DNA of 64,000 nt from Bacteroidota bacterium (lineage in GTDB: Bacteria; Bacteroidota; Bacteroidia; NS11-12g; UBA9320), in contig JABIUV010000026.1 of the NCBI GenBank assembly GCA_018700895.1, positions 62,001 through 126,000 on the forward strand, written 5' to 3'. Made by a program: the position numbers and the translations under genes. Numbering within the stretch: the stretch's first letter is position 1; each line of letters begins with the position of its first letter. The notes under the pieces are model-generated. The model saw only the letters and a program-made list of their open reading frames with translations, was not told the origin of the DNA and ran no database searches. Shown here piece after piece: positions 9,240 through 18,072 of this stretch.

Positions 9240-9265
9240 GCAATATACTAAAATAGGTGTATTGC
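9240..9265 (-). terminator. Hairpin after the TonB receptor gene, possible attenuator
   Basis: A 9-bp stem with one G-U pair and an 8-base loop overlaps the stop codon of the receptor gene. A run of T comes about 12 bases later on the minus strand, too far for a classical terminator. It could reduce read-through into the T9SS gene or stabilise the receptor mRNA end. Confidence 0.3.
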
Positions 9266-12126
9266 TATTTGTCTTTTTTGAAAACTAAGTTATGCTGAGC
9301 TGAGAAGTACACCATTCTTCCTACGAATGGACCACCGTATACTTGGTAATTTAGATTGTTTAAAACGGAGCGTTGGCTATTCTCCCCATTAGCATCAAAT
9401 AGAGGCATGATGCCAAGTATGTTAGAACCTCCTAGCTTGAATGTCATATCCCACTTAGGTACTTCGTAGTTAATTTGTGCATCTAGCATATCATACGTAG
9501 GTACTACACCAGTGAACTGCGGAGATCCCTCAAAAACGAAACCTTTGATCCACTTATAGTTAATACCGAATCCAAAGTGCTCTCCCTCTCCAAAAGGTAA
9601 TTTAAGCCGGGTTCCGCTAAAACTGATATTGAACTTATGCTCAGGAGTATTAAATGCAGGTATGATAGGGTCATCCGTACCTTGTTTGTTTAACACGTTC
9701 CATGAGTAATTACCTCCCAAGTTATATTTTTTGAAAAAGTAATTTATGCCTACAGAGACACCTTGAGTAGTTACCTTTGATAGTGCATTTGCAGCTACAC
9801 GATAAGCGTTTACATACAAGGGTGTCTGTGTGTTATCATTAAGATACACAGGGTCTAGTCCAATATTATAACCGATAAAATCCACGTATGTGGTATAGTA
9901 ATATCCTGCATCTATAAAAACAGATTGATTGGCAATATTGCCCTTGTAGCCTATTTCGAATGTGCGTGCTTGTTCGGGACGTATAGGGTCTACATCGTAG
10001 TAATTCAATATGTTACGGTCTGCCTCCTCGGCATAAGCATCTACAAATGATTCTATGGTTACGAGTGAGTCAAATCCATCGAGGTTACCAAGTAAGGTAG
10101 CTCTACCTACATCATAAAACAAGTATTGGTCTGCCAATGTTGGGTTTCGTATCGCGGCAGAAAAAGATGTTCTAAACACGTGATTTGGTCGATGCTTGTA
10201 TATGAATGAAGCCGCGGGAGAAGCCAATAGGTTGAAATTCTGGTTTTTGTCCAAACGAGTAGTAACATTAAGTATCATTCGATCTGCTTTCCAACGCTTA
10301 TCGATACCAGCATATACACCTGCTTCTAAGTTTCGGATTACCACATCGCCGGTGTCATTAAGAATAGTTCCTCGCGAGTCGGGAGCGTATAGTCTGCTAC
10401 TAGTACCTACGGTAATTGTGCCAAAAGTGGGTTTGAATTTATATTCTCCTTGAAGATGATAGAGTGCAGACTTGTCGTAAAATCGGGTTCCACCTTCGGT
10501 AAATAGTCTACGCGTTATGTCTTGAAAAGTACTATCAAAATCTGCAGTGCCAGGATTTATACGTAGCCTGTCTACCGCCGTTCTAGTGGTGTTGTGTATG
10601 TTGCTTATTTCTTCTTTATTGGCTTCTATAAAGGGAAGGTAAATAGAATTATACCAGAAATCCTGAGATTCATGCAACGCTGGGTCATAAGCCACGTAGC
10701 CAGGCATAGCTTCCACTTCTTTATAACCTGTACGTCGCCATATACGCTCATACTCATTATACCAATTGGCTTCATCCTTGTCAGCTTCGTTTAGTCTGAA
10801 TGCTGTCGTAACTATATCATATGTGTCTCCTGCATCTTCGTTAGTACTATAAAGGCGTATAAAAAACTTACCTTTCTGTTTAAGTTCCAAGTGATTTTGC
10901 CAAAAACGAATATTGTCTAATCGGTATCGGTTGTCTCCTTGATATACCGTACTTCCCGTACTGAAATTGAAGGAATAATCAAGCTGTACACTATCCGAAA
11001 ATCGATAACTCAATGTGGTATTTAATTTTAAGTTGTCGGTAGTATAATCTACTAAGTCTCTCTCTCTATATCCGGTTCTATAAAATGAGCCAAGACCTGC
11101 TCCTTTATTGTATATCTGTGCTGGATCTTCGTAGTCATCATTTCCTGCGGTGAGTACTTCATCTCCATATACATTTACTTTGTCATAGCCGCCAGGGTTA
11201 GTGGCGTCATGTTCACTGTCTTGAGTAGGATTATAGTTCTCCGCCTCCCAGTCATAAGCTTTCATGTAAAACGCATTTACCTTGTAGCCAAAGGTCTTAC
11301 GACCCTCGTCGTTTGTGAAATAATTAGCATATCGCACAGCTAATTGGTTCAATCCTCGTTCACCCACCTTTAGCTCTGTGAGCACTCCTGGGAAATCGTA
11401 CGATTCTTTGGTCTCCATACTTATCACACCATTAAATGCATTAGGACCATAAAAAGCACTACTAGCACCCGCGATAACATTTACACGACTAATATCCAAA
11501 TCACTCGCTCCCAAAAAATTTCCTAGAGAAAAATTGAGTCCAGGACTCTGATTATCTACCCCATTGATGAGTTGTAATGAGCGTACTGGACTTGTACTAT
11601 TAAATCCTCGTGTATTCACTACCCTAAAACCTAAACTTGCTGCCGTTACGTCTACTCCTTTTAGATTACCTAAACTCTCATAAAAAGATGCTGCTGGAGC
11701 ATCTTTGATCGCTTCTATGCCTATGGACTCTACCGTAAGCGGTGCTTCTTTTTGCTTTTCGGTAACTCTGCTGGCTTTTACCAAGGCTCCTGTGAGTACA
11801 TTTTCTGAACTTTCGCTCATCACTACCTTTACTTTAGCTCCACTACTTATGGTGACCTCATTGTCCACATAGCCTAAATATGAAACCTTGATAGTAACAG
11901 GCAGCGTATTTACGCTGAGTGAAAATGCTCCTTTTTCGTCGGTTATGGCACCTATTCCTGTGATTGCGGGCACTGTGATGTATGCTCCTACAAGTCCTTC
12001 GCCATTGGCATTACTTACTGTACCATTTATCGTGGTTTGTGCCAGGAGAGGAGAGGTGAATGCTAGTGCAATAAAAAAAGCAACTAATATTCTAAAGTGC
12101 GACTTCAGCTTAAACGATGTCATCAT
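9265..12126 (-). CDS. TonB-dependent outer-membrane receptor
   Basis: 953 residues. A signal peptide (to about residue 30, SPLLAQ) is followed by a carboxypeptidase-regulatory-like beta-sandwich (about 31-110), a plug domain (about 120-240) and a 22-strand-type barrel ending in NLVFKK. It lacks the SusC hallmark arrangement and has no SusD neighbour, so it is more like a receptor for a small ligand or peptide. Transport would be energised by TonB-ExbBD. The only same-strand neighbour is the T9SS esterase-like protein, which suggests a two-gene uptake unit. The ligand is unknown. Confidence 0.88.
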   Translation of the reverse strand: MMTSFKLKSHFRILVAFFIALAFTSPLLAQTTINGTVSNANGEGLVGAYITVPAITGIGAITDEKGAFSLSVNTLPVTIKVSYLGYVDNEVTISSGAKVKVVMSESSENVLTGALVKASRVTEKQKEAPLTVESIGIEAIKDAPAASFYESLGNLKGVDVTAASLGFRVVNTRGFNSTSPVRSLQLINGVDNQSPGLNFSLGNFLGASDLDISRVNVIAGASSAFYGPNAFNGVISMETKESYDFPGVLTELKVGERGLNQLAVRYANYFTNDEGRKTFGYKVNAFYMKAYDWEAENYNPTQDSEHDATNPGGYDKVNVYGDEVLTAGNDDYEDPAQIYNKGAGLGSFYRTGYRERDLVDYTTDNLKLNTTLSYRFSDSVQLDYSFNFSTGSTVYQGDNRYRLDNIRFWQNHLELKQKGKFFIRLYSTNEDAGDTYDIVTTAFRLNEADKDEANWYNEYERIWRRTGYKEVEAMPGYVAYDPALHESQDFWYNSIYLPFIEANKEEISNIHNTTRTAVDRLRINPGTADFDSTFQDITRRLFTEGGTRFYDKSALYHLQGEYKFKPTFGTITVGTSSRLYAPDSRGTILNDTGDVVIRNLEAGVYAGIDKRWKADRMILNVTTRLDKNQNFNLLASPAASFIYKHRPNHVFRTSFSAAIRNPTLADQYLFYDVGRATLLGNLDGFDSLVTIESFVDAYAEEADRNILNYYDVDPIRPEQARTFEIGYKGNIANQSVFIDAGYYYTTYVDFIGYNIGLDPVYLNDNTQTPLYVNAYRVAANALSKVTTQGVSVGINYFFKKYNLGGNYSWNVLNKQGTDDPIIPAFNTPEHKFNISFSGTRLKLPFGEGEHFGFGINYKWIKGFVFEGSPQFTGVVPTYDMLDAQINYEVPKWDMTFKLGGSNILGIMPLFDANGENSQRSVLNNLNYQVYGGPFVGRMVYFSAQHNLVFKKDK

Positions 12127-12225
12127 TTGTTATTTTGTCTTTGGTAAAAAATTTCGAAAATAGGGATAAAAAGCACCAAGTGTGTGCATACTAACAAAAA
12201 AATGTAATTCTAAATTGCCTATCCG

Positions 12226-12233
12226 TACATTTG
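12226..12233 (+). promoter_or_regulatory. -7 promoter box for the alpha/beta-hydrolase gene
   Basis: TACATTTG matches TAnnTTTG and ends 8 bases before the ATG at 12242. It lies inside the longer ORF of the track, which supports the later start. Confidence 0.4.
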
Positions 12234-12241
12234 CTTGCGTA

Positions 12242-13246
12242 ATGAAAAAAATACTGACGGGCTTAGTAGTCTTTATTATCATTGTGATAATAGCATACTT
12301 CGCAGGTCCAAAACCTGAGCAAATAATAATTATTCCTGAGGCACCAGCATTGATGGACCCTACGGAATTCAATCCTGAGTATGTACAAGAAACGGTGGAT
12401 AGGTTTAATACTACGTCGCCTATTAGAAAAGGAAATGAGTCTCAAATTTATTGGGCAGATAGTATAGGTCAGAAAACAAAGTACGTGTTGCTTTACCTTC
12501 ACGGATTCTCTGCAAGTCCGATGGAAGGCAATCCTGTACATATGAACTTTGCGAAGCGATATGGAATGAATATGTATGCTCCACTATTGGCCGATCACGG
12601 ATTGATATCAGATGAACCTATGTTGCATTTTACTGGAGATAAGTTTGTAGAATCTGCAAAACAAGCTTTACGACTTGTACGCCTTATGGGCGACAGCGTG
12701 ATTATAATGAGTACGAGTACGGGGAGTACCGCGAGTTTATTCTTAGCTTCCGGTGATAATGATATCCATAGTCTTGTATGCTATTCGCCTAATATTAAGG
12801 TGTTTGACAAACGTGCATCATTGCTCACAGGTCCGTGGGGAATTGACATTGCTAAGGTGGTAAAAGGTGGCGATTACAATGTTTGGGATGCTCCGGCAGG
12901 AGCAGAAGCATATTGGCATACCACGTATAGGCTAGAGGCTACAGTGCAAATGCAGTTACTATTAGAGAGTACAATGATTCCCGCCACATTCCAAAAGGTG
13001 AAAGTACCCACCTTCGTCGGCTATTATTATAAAAATGAGGCAGAACAAGATGATGTAGTATCTGTGCCAGCTATTCTTGATATGTACGAGCTATTGGGCT
13101 CTGCTAATAAACGATTAGTCAAATTTGAAAATGTAGGTGCTCACGCCTTGGCAAGCAGCTATTTTTCATCCGATATAGAAGGGGTTTCTGCTCATACCAA
13201 TGCTTTTGCAGAAGAGGTGCTTGGACTTATTCCGAGAATTAATTAA
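12242..13246 (+). CDS. Membrane-anchored alpha/beta hydrolase
   Basis: 334 residues from the ATG at 12242; the track starts 20 codons earlier, but this ATG opens directly into a membrane segment (about 4-21) and follows a promoter box. The fold is that of serine aminopeptidase/monoacylglycerol-lipase-like hydrolases: LLYLHGFSASP at the oxyanion strand, IIMSTSTGS at the nucleophile (Ser159, with Ser in place of the first Gly of GxSxG), an acid in EQDDVVS and a histidine in NVGAHAL. All triad members are present, so it should be active, probably on a lipid or ester at the periplasmic face. The substrate is unknown. It is divergent from the TonB receptor. Confidence 0.75.
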   Translation: MKKILTGLVVFIIIVIIAYFAGPKPEQIIIIPEAPALMDPTEFNPEYVQETVDRFNTTSPIRKGNESQIYWADSIGQKTKYVLLYLHGFSASPMEGNPVHMNFAKRYGMNMYAPLLADHGLISDEPMLHFTGDKFVESAKQALRLVRLMGDSVIIMSTSTGSTASLFLASGDNDIHSLVCYSPNIKVFDKRASLLTGPWGIDIAKVVKGGDYNVWDAPAGAEAYWHTTYRLEATVQMQLLLESTMIPATFQKVKVPTFVGYYYKNEAEQDDVVSVPAILDMYELLGSANKRLVKFENVGAHALASSYFSSDIEGVSAHTNAFAEEVLGLIPRIN

Positions 13247-13253
13247 AGATGAA

Positions 13254-13844
13254 TCAGTCTACTCGTATCTGTGCGGTAGATCGAGAGAATAAGCTGCTAA
13301 TTAGTTTGCGAGTTATCGCAGTAAGATCCTTGCTGTCAGGATTCAATGTGTAAAGTTCACTCTTTGTAAAAAAGAACATGCTATGCACCAGAAAGTGGGC
13401 ATATACTCGGGCGTTTATGTCTTTGTTTGGCAGGAGGGTAGGATTAAACCGTAATACATCAAAGTAGTACTTCGGCATGGTATGTTCTATATAATTTTGG
13501 ATGTACGTTATAGCCGAACTTATTTCACCTTTATTTTCCCAATTTTTTACATCACGAGCATAAAAAAATATCATGGACAAATCATGTTTGAGAAGCGTAG
13601 AGAGTGAATATTCTCCGGGTAGTCGAGCTATTTTTTGAGACTTACTCTCGTGCTGTTTATATCGTAGAACCGCTGCCTCATAAAAAATTTGATTCAAGTC
13701 CTCAAACTCAGAGAGAATAATATTTTCTTTCAAACCAGCGTATTGGGCTAACGCTGCTAGGTCTATAGTGCTTACGTCATTTACGAGAGTAGATATCTCT
13801 TGGGCTGCCTCTAGTATTTTTTTTCTGTAACTTACATTGGTCAT
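13254..13844 (-). CDS. TetR-like regulator, second of a tandem pair
   Basis: 196 residues. The N-terminal 50 residues fit a TetR-type helix-turn-helix (IDLAALAQYAGLKENIILSEF), followed by an all-helical ligand-binding-like domain. Overall layout and the closing segment (ARVYAHFLVHSMFFF, then ITRKLISSLF) match the protein encoded just upstream (YAYFVSHSLKFF, VTEQIIGSLF), so the two are diverged tandem paralogues 11 bases apart. The helix-turn-helix is weak and may not bind DNA on its own. It is convergent with the alpha/beta hydrolase gene; the two stops are 7 bases apart. Confidence 0.6.
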   Translation of the reverse strand: MTNVSYRKKILEAAQEISTLVNDVSTIDLAALAQYAGLKENIILSEFEDLNQIFYEAAVLRYKQHESKSQKIARLPGEYSLSTLLKHDLSMIFFYARDVKNWENKGEISSAITYIQNYIEHTMPKYYFDVLRFNPTLLPNKDINARVYAHFLVHSMFFFTKSELYTLNPDSKDLTAITRKLISSLFSRSTAQIRVD

Positions 13845-13855
13845 AGAATGGATGG

Positions 13856-14497
13856 TTAAAATTGGTTTAGTCCCATGGATTCTCGGTCAAACAAGCTACC
13901 GATGATTTGTTCCGTTACTAGTTTACGACCTTCGCTCGTGCTCTCAAAAGTCTGTAGTGTCCTGAAATTGAAAAACTTGAGACTATGCGATACGAAGTAT
14001 GCATAGAACTCAATGTCTATTTCGAAGTGAGGTAACAGGTCTTTATTGTTTTTAAAGAAAGTCGCGTATACCAAAGGCATCTCTGAGTTGAAATAGCGAT
14101 CAAAATTTTCTAAAGCTGAAGTATGGCCTTCTAATGTTTCAGGAGTAAGTTGATTTCGGTCTACCTCTACGCGATAAAAAAATAACAAATCGTTTGATAT
14201 CAATTGTCGCAATACGTTTATGCCTGTATTTTGGGCGAGGGCCAATCCTTCTTTCTTTAGTTTGGCAATACTTCTTTCAGATAGCGTTTTGGTGATGTCA
14301 TTCAGCGTAGGATATATAATTGTCACCTCCTTCTGGCTTAGTTGAGCTTTCTTGGCGATTTCTGTGATGCATAAGTCACTTACTTTCCCCTCAAAAAACA
14401 AGGCATAAGTGGCATCTAAGATGCACGTAGCGGTTTGATCATTACTCATGTATTCGTCAGCTATCGGTTTTTGGTCGGTAAGCAGTGTGCTACTCAC
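13856..14497 (-). CDS. TetR-like transcriptional regulator, first of a tandem pair
   Basis: 213 residues. An N-terminal DNA-binding domain is seen (ILDATYALFFEGKVSDLCITEIAKKAQLSQKEVTIIYPTL), where ITEIAKKAQLSQKEV is the helix-turn-helix. The rest is a helical effector or dimerisation domain. It is the first gene of a two-gene unit with a paralogous neighbour; tandem TetR proteins may form a heterodimer. Targets are unknown, although the adjacent hydrolase and TonB receptor genes are candidates. A 201-base gap without a gene separates it from porD. Confidence 0.7.
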   Translation of the reverse strand: MSSTLLTDQKPIADEYMSNDQTATCILDATYALFFEGKVSDLCITEIAKKAQLSQKEVTIIYPTLNDITKTLSERSIAKLKKEGLALAQNTGINVLRQLISNDLLFFYRVEVDRNQLTPETLEGHTSALENFDRYFNSEMPLVYATFFKNNKDLLPHFEIDIEFYAYFVSHSLKFFNFRTLQTFESTSEGRKLVTEQIIGSLFDRESMGLNQF

Positions 14498-14698
14498 TAT
14501 TGACGAAATTATAACTTTTGCCCAAGGAGAAATGTCATTTTTTTGAAGTGACCTCGTCTCGAAACTTGATACTCAATTGAAATGCATCTAATGCTTATAA
14601 CTTCCATGCTGCCTGACATCAGTGGCTTAACGGCCAAATACCGCAGTGTGATATACAGGACTAAGTTTGGCCAGAATTTGTGCCGAAAATAACGTTTG

Positions 14699-15586
14699 TT
14701 ACTGCTTTATTTTTTCGTAAGTACTCATATTAGACGGATCGAGCCTTCCGAGTAACTCGATAGCTCTATTTTTAAGACCGGGGTCAGCCTGCTTAAATAT
14801 GTTTACTAGCTCTGCTCGCTTTGCATTGAAAAATATTTTGAATATCACGCTGTTAGGCAGTCTTTCTTGTACCGTGCGGATTTTCTCGAGAGATGCAAAT
14901 ATTTCTTTACGTGCTGCGTCATTATCCTCCTTAAATTTATCCATCCCCACCATGTGATACTGATAAAGAGCACTTCTTAGTGGTTTGAATCTATCGTCGA
15001 GCAATTGGTCTATGATGTAGTACTTGTTTCTATTGCCTCGGCCATCACTCGGCCTCCATCCCGCTGTACCTTGAGCTAGGTTGCGGAGTTGCAATGCTTT
15101 GCTGAAATAGGCTTGTCCTCCTTCCGGAGCAAAAGTGTCAAAGTCTAAACCGATCATAATATTTGCATAGAAAGCCAACAAGGTAGTAAGCGGCATTACG
15201 TTAGCATTTTCCTGAAAATCTAAAGCCTGAAATTGTGCGTAGCTAAAGTACCACTGCTTGTCAAAATGCTGAAAAATAGGAGTATTATAGGTAGTTCCAT
15301 ATACTGGTCTACTACTGGTTATATTTACCTCAGCAGTAAATTGGTCTATGTCAAAAGTCTTGATATTAATAACAAAACTGCAATTGATTTTTTCTTGGGT
15401 TTGTACCTTGTCACTTATCCATTTACGTTGATTCATAAACTGTGATATGGCATTTTCCAGATCTACGAAAATCGCTTTGTTACTAGCTTGTACTCCGTCT
15501 GCCACCACTTGCACATTGCATTGTAGATCTTGTGCCATAACAGCCGCTGTGCAGAGAATAAGTGTAATTAGTTTAAGGTATCTCAT
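14699..15586 (-). CDS. porD: PorD-like T9SS-associated protein (DUF4835)
   Basis: 295 residues with a signal peptide ending near AVMAQ (residue 19). The mature start DLQCNVQV and the stretch RKWISDKVQTQEKINCSF are typical of the DUF4835 family, annotated as PorD in Bacteroidota and linked to T9SS function. It probably acts in the periplasm or at the outer membrane. Its start overlaps the coaBC stop by 4 bases (ATGA), giving a bamD-rpoZ-coaBC-porD operon, a gene order common in the phylum. The two T9SS cargo proteins in this window would depend on this machinery. The precise role of the family is not settled. Confidence 0.8.
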   Translation of the reverse strand: MRYLKLITLILCTAAVMAQDLQCNVQVVADGVQASNKAIFVDLENAISQFMNQRKWISDKVQTQEKINCSFVINIKTFDIDQFTAEVNITSSRPVYGTTYNTPIFQHFDKQWYFSYAQFQALDFQENANVMPLTTLLAFYANIMIGLDFDTFAPEGGQAYFSKALQLRNLAQGTAGWRPSDGRGNRNKYYIIDQLLDDRFKPLRSALYQYHMVGMDKFKEDNDAARKEIFASLEKIRTVQERLPNSVIFKIFFNAKRAELVNIFKQADPGLKNRAIELLGRLDPSNMSTYEKIKQ

Positions 15587-16788
15587 AGGTAAGTACTCAG
15601 TAGATTTATAATGTCTCGTGCTACTTCTGTTTTTGGTTTGGTCTCAAAGGTATGTTTTTTGCCGTTTTTTTCTATGATAGTCACCTTATTGGTGTCTTTG
15701 CCAAATCCGGCTCCTTTGTCGTTCATAGAGTTAAGAACGATGAAATCAAGGTTTTTCTTCTCTAGCTTTGTCAAGGCGTTCTCATATTCGTTTTGTGTTT
15801 CGAGTGCAAAACCTACTAGTATTTGTTTGTTCTTACGTAGTCCGAGACTTTTGAGTACGTCTTTGGTTTTTACCAGGTGAAGCGTGAAGTCATTGGTTTT
15901 CTTCTTTATCTTCTGATTGGCCTGCGTATTGGGTTTGTAATCGGCCACGGCTGCACTTAGTATGGCCGCATCGCATTGGTCAAAAATAGCGTTACACGCT
16001 TCGTACATATCTTCGGCACTCTCTATTTTGATTAGGTTTACCGCAGGAAGAACTCCCTCAGAACTTACAGGTCCTAGTACGAGGTCTACAGTGGCACCGC
16101 GTTGAGCTAATGCGTTAGCAATAGCCTTCCCCATTTTACCACTACTGTAGTTGCCTATAAATCTTACGGGGTCCAGTTTTTCATAAGTGGGTCCGGCGTT
16201 AACTAGTATTCTTTTACCGCTGATTGATCTGGAATCAACAAATAACTTGTTCAAACGAGTAAGTATAGCTTCTGGTTCGCACATACGTCCTTTACCCACC
16301 AATCCACTAGCCAATTCGCCATCACCTGCTGGTAATTCTATATTACCATAGGATTTTAAGGTGTGAATGTTTTTGACGGTTGTAGGGTGAAGATACATAT
16401 CGAGGTCCATAGCTGGGGCAAAAAACACAGGACAATCTGCCGATAAGTAGGTGGCTAGTAATAAATTATCGCAATAGCCGTGAGCCATTTTGGTTAGTGA
16501 ATTTGCTGTAGCAGGAGCTATAATGAAAGCGTCTGCCCATTTTCCTAACTCTACATGGTTAGTCCATTGCCCGGTTTCTTCCACAAAAAAATGCGAATGA
16601 ATCGCATTTTTAGATAGGGTAGATAAGGTAAGTGGTGTTACGAAGTCCAATGCACTTGGTGTGCAAATCACCTGTACTTCGGCACCGTTTTTTATCAAAA
16701 GTCTTACGAGTGATATCGACTTATAAGCCGCAATACCTCCCGTTATTCCGAGTAGAATCCGTTTGTTATTTAGACTCTTCTTTTGCAG
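15583..16788 (-). CDS. coaBC: Bifunctional phosphopantothenoylcysteine decarboxylase/synthetase
   Basis: CoaBC joins cysteine to 4'-phosphopantothenate and decarboxylates the product, two steps of coenzyme A synthesis. The CoaC flavin domain comes first, with GITGGIAAYKS and NSLTKMAHGYCDNLL, then the CoaB domain with NAGPTYEKLDPVRFIGNYSSGKMG. The track starts at a TTG (16698), which would remove the flavin-binding GITGGIAAYK. The in-frame sequence upstream has no ATG, GTG or TTG before a stop. Full length needs a rare start: CTG at 16788, which I use here (401 residues, normal for the family), or ATT at 16758, 8 bases after the rpoZ stop. A sequencing error is the alternative. Identity is certain, the start is not. 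Confidence 0.9.
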   Translation of the reverse strand: MQKKSLNNKRILLGITGGIAAYKSISLVRLLIKNGAEVQVICTPSALDFVTPLTLSTLSKNAIHSHFFVEETGQWTNHVELGKWADAFIIAPATANSLTKMAHGYCDNLLLATYLSADCPVFFAPAMDLDMYLHPTTVKNIHTLKSYGNIELPAGDGELASGLVGKGRMCEPEAILTRLNKLFVDSRSISGKRILVNAGPTYEKLDPVRFIGNYSSGKMGKAIANALAQRGATVDLVLGPVSSEGVLPAVNLIKIESAEDMYEACNAIFDQCDAAILSAAVADYKPNTQANQKIKKKTNDFTLHLVKTKDVLKSLGLRKNKQILVGFALETQNEYENALTKLEKKNLDFIVLNSMNDKGAGFGKDTNKVTIIEKNGKKHTFETKPKTEVARDIINLLSTYL

Positions 16789-17095
16789 GATTTCTGTGGT
16801 ATACTTTGTTGGCCAAAAATTCTTCGATAGCTACAATAGTTGCCTTAGGCAAGCTCTCATAGTATTTTGATATTTCTATCTGCTCACGATTCTCAAAAAT
16901 TTCTTCAAGGTTGTCGTGCTCCGAAGCAAACTCGTCTAACTTGGCAACCAATTCTTCCTTAGTCGCTGACGCGATTTGATTTGCTCTTTTAGAAATTACA
17001 GCAACGGCCTCATACAAATTGTCGGTTGGTTCACTAATCTCACGAGTGTCTCGGGTAATAGTAGTGTTTGGAATTTCGATTTCTTCTTTGTTCAT
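16766..17095 (-). CDS. rpoZ: RNA polymerase omega subunit, Bacteroidota type
   Basis: 109 residues from the ATG at 17095, which follows the bamD stop directly (TAATATG). The track start at 17113 would lie inside bamD. The core NLYEAVAVISKRANQIASATKEEL is the omega signature that contacts the beta' subunit. Position between bamD and coaBC is the usual place in this phylum. It helps assemble RNA polymerase together with RpoB and RpoC encoded at 28-36 kb. If coaBC starts at CTG 16788, the two genes overlap by 23 bases. Confidence 0.85.
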   Translation of the reverse strand: MNKEEIEIPNTTITRDTREISEPTDNLYEAVAVISKRANQIASATKEELVAKLDEFASEHDNLEEIFENREQIEISKYYESLPKATIVAIEEFLANKVYHRNPAKEESK

Positions 17096-17096
17096 A

Positions 17097-17903
17097 TTAT
17101 CCTTCTTGTACAATGTTTATTTCAGCAATGGCTGAGTTACTTTTTGTTATTATTCTGTTCACCTCTTTGCTAAATTCAGCCTCTTGGCCAAATTCTTTGA
17201 GGTAGTTATTTGCTCTGCTTCTAGCGTCAGTGTATCGCTCTAGTTGCCTTTTGGTAATGCTATTTTTGGCATACATATAGGCTGCATCTACCGAGAGATA
17301 AGAGAGTTCGTCTCTGTTCACCATATCAGGGTAGTCTTCTACCGCGTTTTCGCAAGCTACCATAGCACTATTATAGTAGCCTAAGCTATGATAAAGCTTT
17401 GCGTTCTCATATACCTTAGCCAATATTCTGCCCCGTAGTATGTCGATTTTGTCATTACATTCAGAGACATACTTGCTGTTGGGGTACTGATTTATAAAGG
17501 TCTGTAATGTAGAAATGGCACTTTGAGTTGGCGTTTGGTCTAGTTCTATAGGCATTGCTTTTTTAAATTGACACACTGCCGCCATATATGCAGCTTCTTC
17601 CCTTTTAGGGCTTAATGTGTACGTTAAGGCAAAGGAGTTAAAGTGATAGCCCGCCAGCAAAAATTCGCTTGTTCCGTAATAAGAGTATGCGTATAGATAA
17701 TAAATTTCTTCACGCTCAGGCTTGCCGTAGTAAAGCCCCAGCAATTCTTCTAGAAGCATTTGCGACCTTACAAAGTCTTCTTTTTGGTAATATTTTTTAG
17801 CTGCCTCCAGTTTTTCCTGCGGGGTACCGTCTTTTAATAGTTTTTGGTAACCTGAGCACGAAACTAGGGTAATAGCTAACGTTATGTATAGTAATCTTAT
17901 CAC
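17097..17903 (-). CDS. bamD: Outer-membrane assembly lipoprotein BamD
   Basis: 268 residues from the GTG at 17903. The start gives a lipoprotein signal MIRLLYITLAITLVSC with the acylated Cys at 16. The body is a run of TPR-like helical repeats (EKLEAAKKYYQKEDFVRSQ, YYLYAYSYYGTSEF, INQYPNSKYVSECN), as in BamD/YfiO, which supports folding of outer-membrane beta-barrel proteins by BamA. The track uses a TTG at 17918, but that TTG is part of a TAACTTTG promoter box, so it cannot be the start of a transcript from that promoter. It is the first gene of the bamD-rpoZ-coaBC-porD operon. Confidence 0.88.
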   Translation of the reverse strand: MIRLLYITLAITLVSCSGYQKLLKDGTPQEKLEAAKKYYQKEDFVRSQMLLEELLGLYYGKPEREEIYYLYAYSYYGTSEFLLAGYHFNSFALTYTLSPKREEAAYMAAVCQFKKAMPIELDQTPTQSAISTLQTFINQYPNSKYVSECNDKIDILRGRILAKVYENAKLYHSLGYYNSAMVACENAVEDYPDMVNRDELSYLSVDAAYMYAKNSITKRQLERYTDARSRANNYLKEFGQEAEFSKEVNRIITKSNSAIAEINIVQEG

Positions 17904-17915
17904 TGAAAATGCCTG

Positions 17916-17946
17916 CAAAGTTATGATTTTAATTAGTTATACGAAA
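17916..17946 (-). promoter_or_regulatory. Promoter of the bamD-rpoZ-coaBC-porD operon
   Basis: On the minus strand TTTCG (17946-17942, one base longer than TTTG) precedes TAACTTTG (17923-17916) by 18 bases. The GTG at 17903 would be 12 bases past the -7 box. Confidence 0.5.
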
Positions 17947-18042
17947 GATTTGGAGAATAGTTACTTAGTGATTTTTTAGGGATGGTATACAATTAATTTG
18001 AGAAGTAGGCTCGTTTTGTGCAAGCTAACCTCTATTTAGTGT

Positions 18043-18050
18043 TATTTTTG
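18043..18050 (+). promoter_or_regulatory. -7 promoter box of the serine palmitoyltransferase-like gene
   Basis: TATTTTTG matches TAnnTTTG and lies 22 bases before the ATG at 18073. A TTTTG ends 24 bases upstream, longer than the usual spacing. Confidence 0.4.
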
Positions 18051-18072
18051 CAATTCGTTAAGAAAAATTTTA

